From assembly GCA_037953625.1 (NCBI GenBank), contig CM075651.1, positions 101,867,001 through 101,931,000 on the forward strand: a stretch of DNA of 64,000 nucleotides. The letters run 5' to 3'. The notes beneath the pieces are model-generated. The model was given only the letters and a program-made list of their open reading frames with translations, was not told the origin of the DNA and did no database searches. Origin of the DNA: Crotalaria pallida. Taxonomy: Eukaryota; Streptophyta; Magnoliopsida; Fabales; Fabaceae. Made by a program: the position numbers and the translations under genes. Below, piece after piece: positions 21,235 to 34,182 of the stretch. Each line of letters begins with the position of its first letter. Position 1 is the stretch's first letter.

Positions 21235-23818
21235 TGTAACACCCCATATAATAATTACCCTTAATTACCCCAAAATTAGGATTTTAAAATTTCTTTTAAG
21301 ATGAATATGATATATGCCAAAATAATAATTCCTTTCATTAATAACAAAAACATGAGAGTTAATAAAGCGGAAGACTTAAATGCATCATACACAGAAAGTG
21401 TAAGTTTAGGTACATTCAGTTCGGTCATTCAAAATACAATCAGTGTTTTAGCTCGGCCCAACTGGCCGAGACCCAAATACAAAACAATGTTCTAGCTCGG
21501 CCCAAACTGGCCGAGACCCATCCACCTATCTGACTCTAAATACTTACTCTCCCTGTGAGGGAGAGTGATCCTGCTCGGCCGGGGACTGCGTCTACTCGGG
21601 CTCAGTACCTGAAAAATGGTAAGGAGGTGAGCATTACATAGAACTTAAATAAGCAGTTTCTAAAATGACATACCGAACTACCAAGCCAAACACAAATAGT
21701 CAAATAGCAAATAAATCACAAGTAATCAAACCCATGTATCTCATGCATATATCAACATTTAGCTCGGTCGCATACCCACATCCTCGTCTGGCTCTACTCA
21801 CATCAAACCAGTGAACTCATTACTAGCTATACCTCGGTTTATCCTCTCATGTCTCGGATTACCGTCTCTATCTCGGGTTTATTACTCATTGTTTCACTTT
21901 CACCTAGTTTACAATCTTTTACTCTTCTCGGATGCATACACTCAGTGCATGTCTTACACCATTTAAGTCGGATATTGGAGTGTCCATAACCGCGAGTACC
22001 ACAATACTCGTCTTACAGCTGCGAGCAACACAATGCTCGGCTTACGCGATCAATGCACGCACCCAGTACGCGTCTGCTATGACCAGGAACACTATCGCCG
22101 ATCATTCTATGGAGTAAGGAGTGTCCATAACTGCGAGTACCACAATACTCGTCTTACAGCTGCGAGCACCACAATGCTCGGCTTACGCGATCAATGCACG
22201 CACCCAGTACGCGTCTGCTATGACCAGGAACACATCCCACCGATTCCGTTCTCGGAACCTTGTGTGAGTCATAACTGCGAGTACCCAGTACCCGTCTTAC
22301 AGCTGCACATACCCAGTATGCGTCTGACGCAATCAATGCACGCACCCGGTACGCGTCTGCTATGACCCGATCACACAACCATTTCTCTTTAATTCCTCTT
22401 ATCCTGTTAACCATCTTTTAGCTCGGCCTCTCTCGACTCCACTCTTTAATTTATTCCTCTTTACATTAATCTCCTTATTTACTTAGCTCGGCCTCTCTCT
22501 CTCGGCTAAACTCGGTACCCCTTCCCTCTTTCCTTTAACCTTACTCATTTTCTGCCTTATTACTCTATCTCTCCTACTTTGCATCTCCACCATCTTCTCA
22601 TACCCATTCCCGAAGTCACTCAGCTCGGCCACAGACATGAATCATAAATATCAGAGCTCAATAAACATTTATACACAAAGATCATAATCATTTATACCAC
22701 AACAACAACATTAAGAATAAAACATTCAACCAATCCATCATGTAAATACCCACATATAGCATATAACGATACTCATCCCTACCTCAAAACTCATGTTTCT
22801 AATTCATTTATTAGTTCCCTTTTACCCTTTTTACCATTTCCTTTCTACATTAACCTAGATCCATTCCCTAATCTAACACCCACTCTTAGTACCCTTTATG
22901 AACACCCTAGAAACCCAAACTCAAGTAGAGGTAACACTCACTCCTTACCTCAAACCGTGTGAGATAAGAGTTGAGAGTTTGAGAATGGTTCCTTGTTGCT
23001 TGTCCTTGATCTTAGCACCCTTGAATCCTTCTTACTCCAAGCTGCACACGAGCTCCACCAATCTACACACGAACTCCACGGCGGTCCAGGGGCGTCCGGG
23101 ACGGAAGAGAAGGCTGTGGGGAGGAGGTCTCTAGTTGGTGGAAGAGAGGGAAATGTTCGTGAGAAGAAGAGAGGAAGAAAATATGTTGGGTTGTTGTTGC
23201 TGGACTTTGAGAGAAAAGGGAGAGAGAGACGTAGGGAAAAGAGAAGAATAAAAGTGAGAAGTGTTATGGGTTATGTGTTGGGATTTTCTTTTATTCAAAT
23301 GTGGGAGATATTTGTGTGGCTCTCATTGGAGGCTTCTTGAGGAAGCTTGAATATGTGGACAGGATTCATTGGCTTCTTGAGGAAGCCATGAACAGTACAT
23401 TGAAAAGGACATAAAGCAGTGATAATGACATAAAGTGAAGGACAGTACCGTACGGACGATACAAAAACCAAAGGGTTAACAGCTCCACATGAACTGGCAC
23501 GGAGGAGCTAGGACGTGTTGGCTCGGTTTGTAGGAACAGCAGTAGTCCGAGCTTCCCTCTCGGACAGGACACTGAGGTCGGCTAATCCAGACTGGACAAT
23601 GGGTTTCACGTTGGGTTCCCTTTCAGCTCGGTTCATAAGCACACAATCTTATATAGCTCGGCCGGGATCGAGCCGAGGCCTTAATCTCACATCCTAGGTC
23701 GGCCTATGCTCATACTACCCGTCTAACTTGGAACAATTTCTAAGGCTTAATCCCATCCTTAAATAGATATTTATATACTAAAATTATATTATTTAATATT
23801 AATTTTCGGGATGTTAAA
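21235..23818 (-). mobile_element. Solo LTR S inside B1
   Basis: TGTAACACC starts at 21235 and GATGTTAAA ends at 23818 (terminal CA changed to AA), with a perfect TSD ATAAA at 21230-21234 and 23819-23823. No interior is present, so one LTR remains after LTR-LTR recombination. On the minus strand it has a TATA box GCTATATAAG (23649-23657), a donor-like GAG|GTAAGG (exon end 22949) and an acceptor-like TTTTTCAG|GTACTGAG (21609/21608). A hairpin minisatellite lies between them. CCGAGC/GCTCGG inverted repeats recur throughout. Confidence 0.9.
21993..22340 (-). repeat. Hairpin minisatellite in LTR S
   Basis: A unit of about 140 bp is present about 2.5 times. The inner hairpins are CGAGTA-loop-TACTCG (21993-22010 and 22134-22151) and CGAGCA-loop-TGCTCG (22022-22039 and 22163-22180), sharing the loop CCACAA or a close variant. 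A CATAC-CCA-GTATG form lies near 22308-22320. T-A versus C-G at one stem position is a compensatory change. Confidence 0.75.
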
Positions 23819-23823
23819 ATAAA

Positions 23824-25795
23824 CACCTAGTTTAGATCAAGAATCACATAAGAACATAGAACATAATTCAATTTAGGAAAAATCATTTCGTTCTCCCTAA
23901 TTTCTTTCCAAAATCCGTGACATATAACACAAGAGAACACATAATCTTTTCACTTAAATTAACATGCAAGAATGGATCCTAGGTTTTCCTAACAAGACAT
24001 ATGACAATCATGGATCGACACAAACATTTTCAATTTCTTTTCCATGGAATCATAAAAATAACGTTTCAAGGTTAAACACTCACATGCATGCATATAAATC
24101 ATGTGGATCAAGTCATGAACTTAACACATTGACATAAATCAAAGACTAAAACTATTTGAGATGAAAAGGGGCCAAAACCGAGGCACACTTAAAGAAAATA
24201 TAAAGGCTTTTATTTCACAACTTACATACAAGGCTTAAAATCAAAACAAAAATCAAAAATCAACACATAAATCAAAGCTTTCATCAAGATTAAATCAAAA
24301 CCGAAACATGCAAGAGTTCAAAACCATATAAATCATTTTCAAACAACATGCAAGACTAAAAATCATCAAACAAGTTTAGATCAAGCATTACTTTAACAAA
24401 CAAACACATAAACACTCATTGATCTACGGTTCCTCAAGCATAAAAATTAATCATGCAGGGAGATCTATTTCAACTTCTCATAGATCATAAGCAAAACTTT
24501 AGATCAAAGAAATTTAACTTGAAAAACATGAAGATCTACCAAGAAACATCATGATCGACACCAACCGAATCATCACACATAACCTATACTTATTACAAAT
24601 TTGTTTAGGTCTTTAAAAGTCCACAAAAATAAACATGCATGAGATGAAAAGAAAGTAAAATTACAAGATCAAGGTAGAACATCTCATGAACCTTAGATCA
24701 AACCACAAAATTAACACGCAAGAGAGAAAGAAAATAAGATTACAAGATCACAAATCAAAACTACTTCTAAAACTTCTAGGTCTTCAGTTTATACCAAGAA
24801 AGAAAAGGTCTTCAACACTTGATCTTCAAGGATTCCTAAGTTTTGGCTTTGGACCCTCCTTCTTCTTCCACCTAACTCACGGTTTCTCCTTCTTCTTTCT
24901 CTCTATTTTCTAATTCTTTGTCTAGGAGTTTGAGGAGCTCTTAGAACATGTGTTTGTGTTGATGTTTGGACGGAAGAGTGAAGGAATGGAATGAGTGAAG
25001 GAAATGCATCTCAAGGCCAAGGCTTATATAAAATCTTATGGCTTCCTATTTTAGCCTTCATGCAATTCGGCCAAGGGCTTTGGAAAAGAGGGGTAAATTC
25101 GGCTTCTCCTAAAATTGCATGGGTGGATGTTAGCATTGCTTAAGGGGACAATATAGGGGGCATAAGGACTTAGGGTCATTCTAGGATTTTGACTTTTGGC
25201 TCTCCATTAGGGTTTTCAACTCTTAGTTAGGGTTTAGTTAAGGGCTTGGTTGAGAACTTAGTTCATTTGGTTACATCTTGGGAAATTCCTAGACTTCCAC
25301 TTACTCACTCATACACGCGGCACACACATATATTTACACATACACATACTCACTCATCACACACACACACTTACACGACACACACACACCTTCATGCATA
25401 TACACACTCATTCACACGGTACTACACACATACACACACACATATATTCACATACATTCATGCATACTTCATCATTTTCATTCACTAATAAAATCCTAGA
25501 CATTCCTACATATAGAAACCGTGCATACATATGCCCACATACACATATAGAAAATAATTCACTCATGTATAAAATTATAATAACACCGAAACATCAAACA
25601 CACACTTATAGAAAATCAATTGTCATTTCAAAATAAATTTCAAAAATCATAATTTTATTTCATGATAAATCATTTACCACATTAAAAACATGAATTAAGA
25701 AATTTATTTAAGAAAATACCCTTTCAAAATACTTTTCTCAAAAACAATTCTCTTTAGTATTTTAAAATAATACGAGGAATTTGCCGGGTGTTACA
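23824..25795 (-). repeat. LTR B1, promoter-side segment
   Basis: This is AT-rich sequence with no gene. On the minus strand the LTR begins at 25795. A TATA box (TTTTATATAAGCC, 25022-25034) is followed by a purine- and pyrimidine-biased leader to about 24800. A CA-rich microsatellite fills 25310-25450 and explains the open frames there. Confidence 0.6.
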
Positions 25796-25800
25796 TAATT

Positions 25801-27728
25801 GTTTGTTGTTCTTTCTTTGCTTGACTCTGTGTAATTGTGTATGTTTTGGATGTATGTTTGTGGAATGGTGCGGTGTCAAAGTAATTGGATGGTGATTAGA
25901 AATGGAACCGTTCGACTTGAATGAATCATAACTTTGATCCTAATCCAACCGAGTGACTAAGTTCACATCGATTAGATTAGTATCAAAGAAGAACGAAAAA
26001 AATAATGTTTAAATTAAATTAACGGTCGATTCCATTACTAAACTTAATTCAAGTAGTTGTGACACCAAGAGTTAATTAGAATCGAGAACTAATCGATCGG
26101 ATCCAAAGCGCCGAACTATTCCAATTGAAAATTTATAAGAATAAAAGAAATTTTTTTACCTAAGTTGGAAAGCGGTTCGAATTCAATTAAGAGATCCTCG
26201 AAATGTGTTTGAATGTGGACTAATTTAGTGTTAAAGTAAACGAACGAAAGATTGGGAGTGGAACCACGAAAATCAAATAATTTGTTTTCGCGAATTTAAT
26301 CTAACCGAGTAACTTAGTTGGCATCAGTTAGACTAAAATCTAAAAAAAAAACCATAACAATGTTTACATCGAACTTGTGGTTGGTTCCCACTACTAAATC
26401 GAGTCCGACAACTTCAACACTAAACGAAAGTCAAGTGTAGAGTCCTATCGGTTGAACATAAACCCCGAATGGTAGTAATTGAACTTATGAAAGACAAAGG
26501 ATTTTAATTATGCAGAATCAGGGAATTAAGTTCAATCGAGAGGTTGATGCACTAAGTCGAATTATGTTTATATGTATCTATATATGTGTGTATATGTGTA
26601 TCAAATGTTTTCTTGAAATGGTTTTGAAAAGGTTTTGGAACTAAGTTTTGAGAATGGGGTTAACAGTGTGTGTATATATATATTTTCCTTATATGTTTAT
26701 GTTTGTATATATGTATATATATACGTAAAGTTTTTTTTCCCTTGCCTTATTTTAATAAAGTATTTCTCGAAAGCTCTGCGATTTTGGTTTCCCCATAAAG
26801 TCCACAGGAGAACCATAGCGCCAACGAAAACTGACCAACTAAGAAAATTGCGAAACCAAAGGACTATCAAGACCTTTCGTTTGGAAACCGAATAGAGTAA
26901 AGTGCTCTAGAGCTATGTCACCTAAGAGTTAGAGTTGTGTTTTACTATCTCGAGAGTATGCTAAGTTAGCATGGACCAATGAGTACCTTAAGGGAGATAG
27001 TGAACCAAAACCTAAGCCCTAAGTCGAATAAATGACTAGCCCATAAGTAACACCTCCCAATGCCCTCAAAATTTTCCAAGACTTAAGAAAGACTAAGTAG
27101 TTAGTAGAGTTCCAAACCTATATTGCCGGAATGAATCAGTGAGTAAGTGTGCGAACGCCTACCTAAACTAAAGAACCTAACCAAAAGAACATAAAATTGC
27201 AATCCGTACCTTTAATTTGTATAACCCTAAGGAACGAGAACAACCTTCATAGTTGTGGGCCACCAAGACTAGAGAGTGTCTTAAGATTTGAACCTAACCA
27301 TGGCATGAGAATCATCAGGGAACTTCTGATTGATTTTTATGCAAGTTCTGGGAAGAGAAACCATTGGTGAAGAAAATAACCGATAAAGAGACCCCTCACC
27401 TTGTTAGAACCCAACAACTTTTGGAGTTCTCAAAGAGTAGAAAAGCATAGTGCCTATCAAGTAGACCAAGGGTCAGAACCAGTCGAATAGAACCACCTTA
27501 TCCCGACTAAGACATTGATTCTAAGTTTGTGGAGATTTGGAGAAAACTGTTGTTTTTGTTATTGCGATTTTACTATGGGAAACTAAATGATTTTTGAAAC
27601 TATGAGTATTTTGTTATTTTACAAAGGTTTTAAGCAAAACAGTTTTGACAAAACCTTCCTCCAATTCATTCCAAATGTTTTTCAAAGAGTGAATTTCGGG
27701 GACGAAATTCTTTTGAGTGGGGGAGAAT
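25801..27728 (+). mobile_element. Element A interior, right part, non-coding
   Basis: It continues the interior of A after the B1 insertion. No frame resembles a retroelement protein. Between 25900 and 26530 the phrase AATCTAACCGAGT...AAGTT recurs in diverged copies. TA/TG-rich runs occur at 26570-26730. It ends in the GAATTTCG hairpin and PPT. Confidence 0.75.
27691..27728 (+). other. PPT and hairpin of element A
   Basis: GAATTTCGGGGACGAAATTC (27691-27710) is a perfect 8-bp inverted repeat. It is followed by GAGTGGGGGAGAAT (27715-27728) directly against the LTR start TGTAACATCC. It closely matches the 3' end of element C, suggesting related machinery could recognise both. Confidence 0.88.
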
Positions 27729-30225
27729 TGTAACATCCTCATTTTTATTAACCTAATAAGTATATTTACGAATATCTTATTTGCATATGAAAAAAAATGA
27801 TTTTTCAACTCTTTTCTTAGTATGTATGTGTAGGTATAAGTGTTTGAAAAAGTTTTCCTAGTATATGTATATATTTGTATAAATATGTCCCTGTGTAGAT
27901 ATTAGTATTTTGATTATATTCTTTAGTATGTGAATGTATGTGTGGGTATTTGCATGTGTATGCTTATATGTTTATATGTGCGTTTAGGTTAAGTTAGAGT
28001 ATGTATATATATATATATATATACGTTATGTGTGCTTGTGTGCATCCCTAAGTATAAGTACTTGTGCATTCCTTCTTGTGTGTATGTATATTTGTGTTTG
28101 TGATCGCATCGTTAGGGTTTGATAGGGATGTGTTCTAGAGTCGTTAGTTATCGTCGAAAGGTAATTGGTTTAGGTTTAGATTGTCGTGGTTGCGTTCGTG
28201 CAAATAGGGTTTGTAGGCCCGGGGTTTGGAGTGTTCAATAGCCCATATAAGTGTCGTTTAGTGCTTCGACCCTGATAGAGTGAGTGGATTAAGGATCCTA
28301 GGATAGAGCCTTGTGCTTAAGAGTAGACCTTAGTGTCTATGTTCAGGGAATCCCTTCGAACTCATGATTCCATTGGGATCCGGAGTTTAATAGATGTGCG
28401 AGGCATTCGAGACCAATTCGACCCTATTGGTTATGCCTCGAGAGTGATTGGTATTAGGGTTAAGTGGTTATAGGGTTTGTCTTAGGTCGATCGGGTTAGA
28501 TCGAGTGTTTAAGAAGAGTATAAGTCTAGGATTCAGTTGTTAGTTCTTTTCGTCTTTTCGTGATTGTGAATTGTGTGTTTGTTATTTTAAATGATGATTG
28601 TGATGTTTACGTGTGTTTAGAAAGTGTTTAGATAGTGGTATTATGATAGGATAAGTTAGGGTGTGTTAGGAATGGCTTAGAACCCTTAGAATGCTTAAAA
28701 GAAAGGATAACATAGGGCATTAATGGATTAAGAGGTCCCTTAATCGATTAATTTTTGAGCCACCTTCAGCCACTAATCGATTAAGAGTTAGCTTAATCGA
28801 TTAGATTTTAGAGCACCTTCTGGCCCTAATCGATTAACTCAGGTGTTAGTCGATTAATCCTTTGTAAACAATGGGAGTTAATCGATTAACCAAAGTGGTT
28901 AATCGATTAACCACTGTAAACTCAGAAATAAAACACGATTTTCATTGTGTTGCCCTCATTGTTTCTCTTTTCTAACTAGAAGCTCTCTTCTTCTCTCTTC
29001 TCCAAATTCAAATTAACACCAAATCAAACCAAATTAACACCCTATAATCATTCCCCATCAAGTTCCTTCCAATTTCCATCCTTAAATTCTCCATTTTATC
29101 TCCTTCTCTCAGAACCCCCAATTCTCACACCCAAAACCCTAACTCTTCCATTCCTCCTAATTGGGTGGGACAATCTCTAAGGGAAGCTAGGAATTGGTCA
29201 TGGAGCAAGGGAGTAGAGGCTAGGAGCTTGTCCCAAGGGCTCGGTGGAATGCACATACCCTCTCCTTCTCCTCTTCTCTTCAAAAGGTAAGGGGAGACTC
29301 TTTCCACACTTTGAGTTAGGGATAGTTAGAGTTTATAATAGGATTTGAGAATTAGTGATTAAATTAGTGTGTGGAAGCAAATAGTATAGACTAGAATTAA
29401 TTTAACTTTGATTAGTTTAGTTTTAGTGGATTTTAGGAGTAATGTAAATAATTATGTTAATCTGTTTTATGAATTGTTAAAGTAGGAAGTGAAGAACATT
29501 AGGGAGGTGACTTCAATTATAGTCCCTGAGACATACTTGAGTATGTCTACTGATTGACTGGTTGACTTTGATTTGTTGATTGTTATTGAGTGCTAGATGT
29601 TTATATTTGTAACTAAGTGTTTTAATGAATTAATTGTGAAGTGAATATGGAACGTAAATGAATTGGAACCTATTGTTTAAAAGAATAAAGAAAAGGAAAA
29701 GTAGAATGGTGATTGGTAAATGGTTATAGCATTGAAATTGTTAAGGGCCAATGAATTAAAAAGGAATATAAATGAAATGAGTAATGGGAATTGATCTAAG
29801 GTGTGATAGTGGTCTTTCTCGAGAAGTGTCTAGGCTATACTTTATGTTTCCATTCTTTGATTTGGTTATTAATATTATGTTTTTATTATGAACTGTTTAC
29901 TGTCCTTTTTAAGTCACTGTGATGTGAAAGATCTCACCCTTAATGGATACAATTTAGGTACATGTTCAAGGAGCTTGGAGATCAGAGTGCGCAGCGGAAC
30001 AAGTCGGAAGAAAGGGAATTAATTTTTGTATAAATATTCTGTATTGTATTGGGTGCCCCACATTTTTTTACAAACTTGATTTGTAAATGAAAAGTTTTAA
30101 AGTTATTCGTTGTATTCCAAACTCTAGTATGTAATTCATTTAATGAAACCACTTTCAAAGTTCCCTGTTTATTCCAAAACTTTTATTTTTGTATATTTTT
30201 TTATTATGAAAATTGGGGTGTTACA
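27729..30225 (+). repeat. 3' LTR of element A
   Basis: The LTR is 2497 bp, TGTAACATCC to GGGGTGTTACA. It contains an (AT)n run at about 28007-28025, the AATCGATT array (28719-28915) and the donor-like and acceptor-like sites homologous to the left copy. The right flank CCCTC joins directly into the reversed integrase of element G. Confidence 0.92.
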
Positions 30226-32834
30226 CCCTCAAAAAGACATGATCACCCACATCAAATTCTAGAGGTCTCCTACGCTTATCTGCATAGCTTTTCTGCCGAT
30301 CCTGAGAAGTTTTCATTTTATTCTTAATCATAGTGATCTTTTCTGTGGTCTCTTGCACCAATTCTAGTCCAGTCAACAAATTCTCACCAATCTGGAACCA
30401 ACAAAGAGGCGTTCTACACTTTCTGCCATAAAGTGCCTCAAAGGGTGCCATTCCGATGCAAGAGTGAAAGCTATTGTTGTAAGTAAACTCCATCAACGGT
30501 AACAACTGCTCCCAACTGCCAGCCTGCTCTAGCACACAAGCTCTCAACAGATCCTCTAGAGTCTGAATAGTACGTTCAGATTGCCCATCCATTTGAGGAT
30601 GATAAGCTGTACTAAACTTTAACTTAGTACCCAAGGCCTGCTGAAGACTATGCCAAAATCTAGATAAAAATCTTGGATCACGATCAGATACTATGCTAGA
30701 GGGTACACCATGAAGCTTCACTATGTCCCGAATATACAACTGAGTCAGCTTCTCTAGAGTGTACTTCTTATGAATCGGGATAAAGTGAGCGCACTTCGTT
30801 AAACGGTCTACAACAACCCAAACGGCATCACATCCTGCAGCAGTTCTGGGTAGACCTGTCACAAAGTCCATGGCAATGCTATCCCATTTCCATTCAGGAA
30901 CATCAAGTGATCGCAACGGACCACCTGGCTTTTGATGCTCAATCTTCACTTTCTGACAAGTCGGGAATTGAGACACATGATCCGCCACATCTGTTTTCAA
31001 CTTTGGCCACCAATAGATCTTCTTTAAATCTTGATACATTTTTGTTGTACCCGGGTGGAAACTCATTTTTGTTTGGTGAGTTTCCCATAGTATGTCTCTT
31101 CGAACCTCGAAATCCATAGGAATGCATATTCTGCCTCTAAACCAGATGATTCCATCAGCACCCTTGATGAAATCAGGCTCTTCTTTACCTGCTGCTCCTT
31201 CCAACAAATTCTGAAGTTCTTCATCATCGGCCTTCCTTTCTTTAATCAAATCCATCATTTCACTAGCGACCTATAACATTTCCAGAACAATGCTTTTCTC
31301 CTTCATCTGAATGTTCAAATTGAGATCACTGAAATCCTGTATTTGCTGCATCTCTTTCACCATCATGTTGCTAACATGTTGAGTCTTGCGACTCAATGCA
31401 TCATCTACCACATTAGCTTTACCAGGATGGTACTGAAGATGGAAATCATAATCTTTCAGGAATTCCATCCATCTCCTCTGTCTCATATTCAAATCTTTCT
31501 GATCAAAGAGATAGCGAAGACTTTTGTGATCACTGAACACCTCAAACTTCGTACCATACAGATAATGTCTCCAAATTTTCAATGCAAAGACAACAGCTGC
31601 TAACTCCAAATCATGAGTTGGATAATTCTGTTCATGCTGTCGCAACTGTCTCGATGCATATGCTACAACTTTGCCTTGCTGCATAAGTACACAACCCAAA
31701 CCTTGCTTTGAAACATCACAATAAACATCAAAGGGTTGGGTTGGGTCCGGCAAGATTAGAACCTGGTGAACTAGTCAATCTCTTCTTCAGTTCTAGAAAA
31801 CTGATCTCACACTGTTGTGACCACTTGTAAGGAACATCTTTCCTGGTCAACATAGTCAATGGAAGAGCCAATTTGGAGAATCCTTCAATGAATCTCCGAT
31901 AATATCCTGCCATACCCAGAAAGCTTCTGATCTCTGTAACTGTTGTGGGTCTCTCCCACTTTAACACTGCTTCCACCTTAGAGGGATCCACAACAACTCC
32001 CTGTGCAAAAATCACATGACCCAGAAAATGGACTTCATTCAACAAAAAGCTACATTTAGAGAGTTTTGCATACAACTGCATTTCTTTGAGGATTTGCAGC
32101 ACTATCCTCAAATGCTCCTCATGCTCACTTGGACTCTTAGAATAGATGACAATATCGTCGATGAACACTATTACAAAAGAATCCAAATAAGGCATGAAGA
32201 TTTTGTTCATGTAGTCCATGAATAATGCAGGGGCGTTGGTTAAACCAAAAGGCATCACCACATACTCAAAATGCCCGTAACCCGTCCTGAATGCAGTTTT
32301 AGGAATGTCCTCTTCACAAATACATATTTGATGGTATCCCGATCGGAGGTCAATCTTAGAAAACACTGCTGCACCCCTCAATTGATCCAGCAAATCATCA
32401 ATGCGAGGGAGTGGATATTTATTCTTCACTGTCACCGCATTCAACTGCCTGTAGTCAGTGCACATCCGGAGACTACCATCCTTCTTCTTGACAAAAGGAA
32501 TAGGAGCTCCGCAGGGTGATACACTTGGCCTAATAAGTTTCTTTGCTAATAGCTCCTCCAACTTCTTCTTCAATTCTTCCAATTCAGGAGGTGCCATTCT
32601 GTATGGTGCAATGGAAATTGGGCCAGTACAAGGCTTCAGATCAATACTAAACTCAACTTCTCTTTTTGGAGGCAACCCGGGAATTTCGGCAGAAAAGACT
32701 TCCGAAAACTCACAGACTACTGGAATTTGACTGACATCAAATACTTCATCAACTTCCATGGCAGATAGAGAAGAATCACTAAAGATAACTTCTTTCTTAC
32801 GACAGTCAATCAGAACATGATGTTGAGTCATTCA
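30226..32834 (-). pseudogene. pol pseudogene of element G (RT, RNase H, integrase)
   Basis: In order on the minus strand: RT (32831-31760) with VSPCGAPIPFVKKKDGSLRM, FSKIDLRSGYHQ and the catalytic FIDDIVIYS; RNase H (31753-31271) with its three acidic residues in YCDVS, DLELAA and FSDHKSL; and integrase with an HHCC finger whose first Cys is replaced by Phe (SQFPTCQKVK) and a DDE core (AMDFVTGLP, VSDRDPRFLS, GQSERTIQTLED). It stops at VGDHVFLRV where element A is inserted. A TGA at 32832-32834 replaces the Trp of LGMDW, a frameshift near 31755-31780 separates RT from RNase H, and TAG at 31271-31273 separates RNase H from integrase. It is inactive. Confidence 0.93.
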
Positions 32835-32859
32835 GTCCATACCCAGAATAATATCTAAT

Positions 32860-34182
32860 CTAGTCAGAGGCAAACAAATAAGATTGACTTTGAATTCCCG
32901 CTCCAAGACTCGGAGTGGGCAATCCAAACACATCTGTGAAGTGACTACTGAAGAAATTTGTAGGGGTAGAAACTGACAATTTAAAAGGCATATCTACAGT
33001 GGACAACCCTAATCTCTTCATGCAGTCTATAGAAATGAATGAATGAGTTGCATCACAATCAAACAGAACACCACAAGAAATGCCATTGACATGGCAAGTA
33101 CCTCTGATCAGCTCATCTTCATCTGTCACCTCTTCCCCATCTAGTGTATACACCTTGCCCCTCTGCAGTGGTTGACTACCACCTGCTTTCTGCATCCTAG
33201 CATCATTGGCCTCCTTCTTCATTGTGCTTTTAGGACAGTTGCTTGCAAAGTGTCCGAGCTGACCACACACAAAGCAAAGCCCCTCATTGTGACTAAAAGC
33301 CCAACATACTCCCCTGTGCGGCTTCCCACAATGCTTACAATTCGGAACAGGACCATAATTAATTCCTGCTTGACCTGTTCCTCTTGGAGGCACAACCTTC
33401 TGATTAGAATATGGTCTTGATCGCTGCATAGGACCCTTGCCTCTGGTGGGTCCCACTGATCTCTGAGCTGCTTTGTTCTGATCTGCATCTGCCTTCCTTT
33501 TGAGCCCTTTTTCATAAGTGCTCGCCACATTGACCAGATGAGAGAGATCAGAAATATTCTGATATTCGAAAGCAAGTCGAATATCCTCCCTGATACCAGA
33601 TTCAAACTTTATACATTTGGCCCGCTCATCTGCATCTCTGTAGCCACTGGAGTACCGAATCAAGCCCTGGAATTGTGCCGCATAATCACCGACACTCAGA
33701 TTTCCATGCTCAAGCTTGAGGAATAACAGATCCTTCTCCCTTCTAACATCCTAAGGAAAATATTTCCCAAGAAAGCGGATCTTGAACAAATCCCAAGTGA
33801 TCATCTAATTGGCTGCTTCTAAGCTCCTCCTCTGGTGTTCCCACCAATGCTCCGCTTCACCCGACAACATATACTCAACCAACCGAACTTTCTGATCGGC
33901 GGGTGGTTGCAAAGAGTGGAGAACCTTCTCTATTTCTTGGAGCCATTTCTGAGCTCCATCAGGATTGAATCCCCCTTCGAACCTAGGAGGTTCACTCTTC
34001 CTGAATCGAGCCATCCAATCAATCTCCACAGGAGGTGGTGGTGGAGGTTGCATTGCTGCTGCTGCGGCTATCACTGCTGCTGCTATGTTCTGGGCTTGAT
34101 TATCAGCCTGGTTCTATTGCATCTAAACCAGAGTCTCAAGAATTGCAGCAATTTGGTCATTGTCGACCCGCCTTCCTGCCAT
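32860..34182 (-). pseudogene. gag-protease pseudogene of element G
   Basis: The start is the ATG at 34182 (MAGRRVDND), matching the gag start of element C. The frame runs through a proline/alanine-rich N-terminus, the gag domain (SGEAEHWWEHQRRSLEA), a CKHCGKPHRGVCW segment, a CCHC knuckle (CFVCGQLGHFASNC) and a protease site DCDATHSF with Asp where Gly is usual. Four in-frame TAG codons interrupt gag (34123-34125, 34114-34116, 33805-33807, 33751-33753). A frameshift near 32950 ends the protease frame. Confidence 0.9.

Larger units (their letters stand above)
3847..25795 (-). mobile_element. LTR B1: very long LTR (probable solo LTR), interrupted by C and S
   Basis: The ends are TGTAACAGCCCGA at 3847 and CGGGTGTTACA at 25795, with perfect 5-bp TSDs TAATT (3842-3846 and 25796-25800). 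Removing nested C (4191-17848) and S (21235-23823) leaves about 5.7 kb with no PBS, PPT or gag/pol, so it is best read as a solo LTR. Read on the minus strand it has a TATA box (25022-25034), a leader and a donor-like CAG|GTGAGAGAG near 20030-20040. Segments match B2 (44100-45940, opposite strand) and B3 (62913-64000). An LTR this long recalls Ogre/Tat-type elements, but no coding part is present to decide the lineage. Confidence 0.7.
1..30225 (+). mobile_element. Element A: LARD-like non-autonomous LTR retrotransposon (5' end outside window)
   Basis: The two ends are long direct repeats: 1-2112 matches 28126-30225, and the right copy starts TGTAACATCC at 27729. A PBS follows the left LTR and a polypurine tract precedes the right LTR. 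About 397 bp of the 5' LTR lie left of the window. After removing the nested B1 insertion (3847-25800) the interior is about 3.7 kb and holds no ORF resembling gag, protease, RT or integrase. LTRs above 2 kb with a non-coding interior of about 3.5 kb fit the LARD class (large retrotransposon derivatives), which must be mobilised in trans. The right flank CCCTC (30226-30230) should be the TSD; its partner would lie about 400 bp left of position 1. The element interrupts the integrase of element G. Confidence 0.85.

Noticed and set aside
25246..25636. Two frames rich in His and Thr
   Set aside because: They translate the CA-rich microsatellite of LTR B1.
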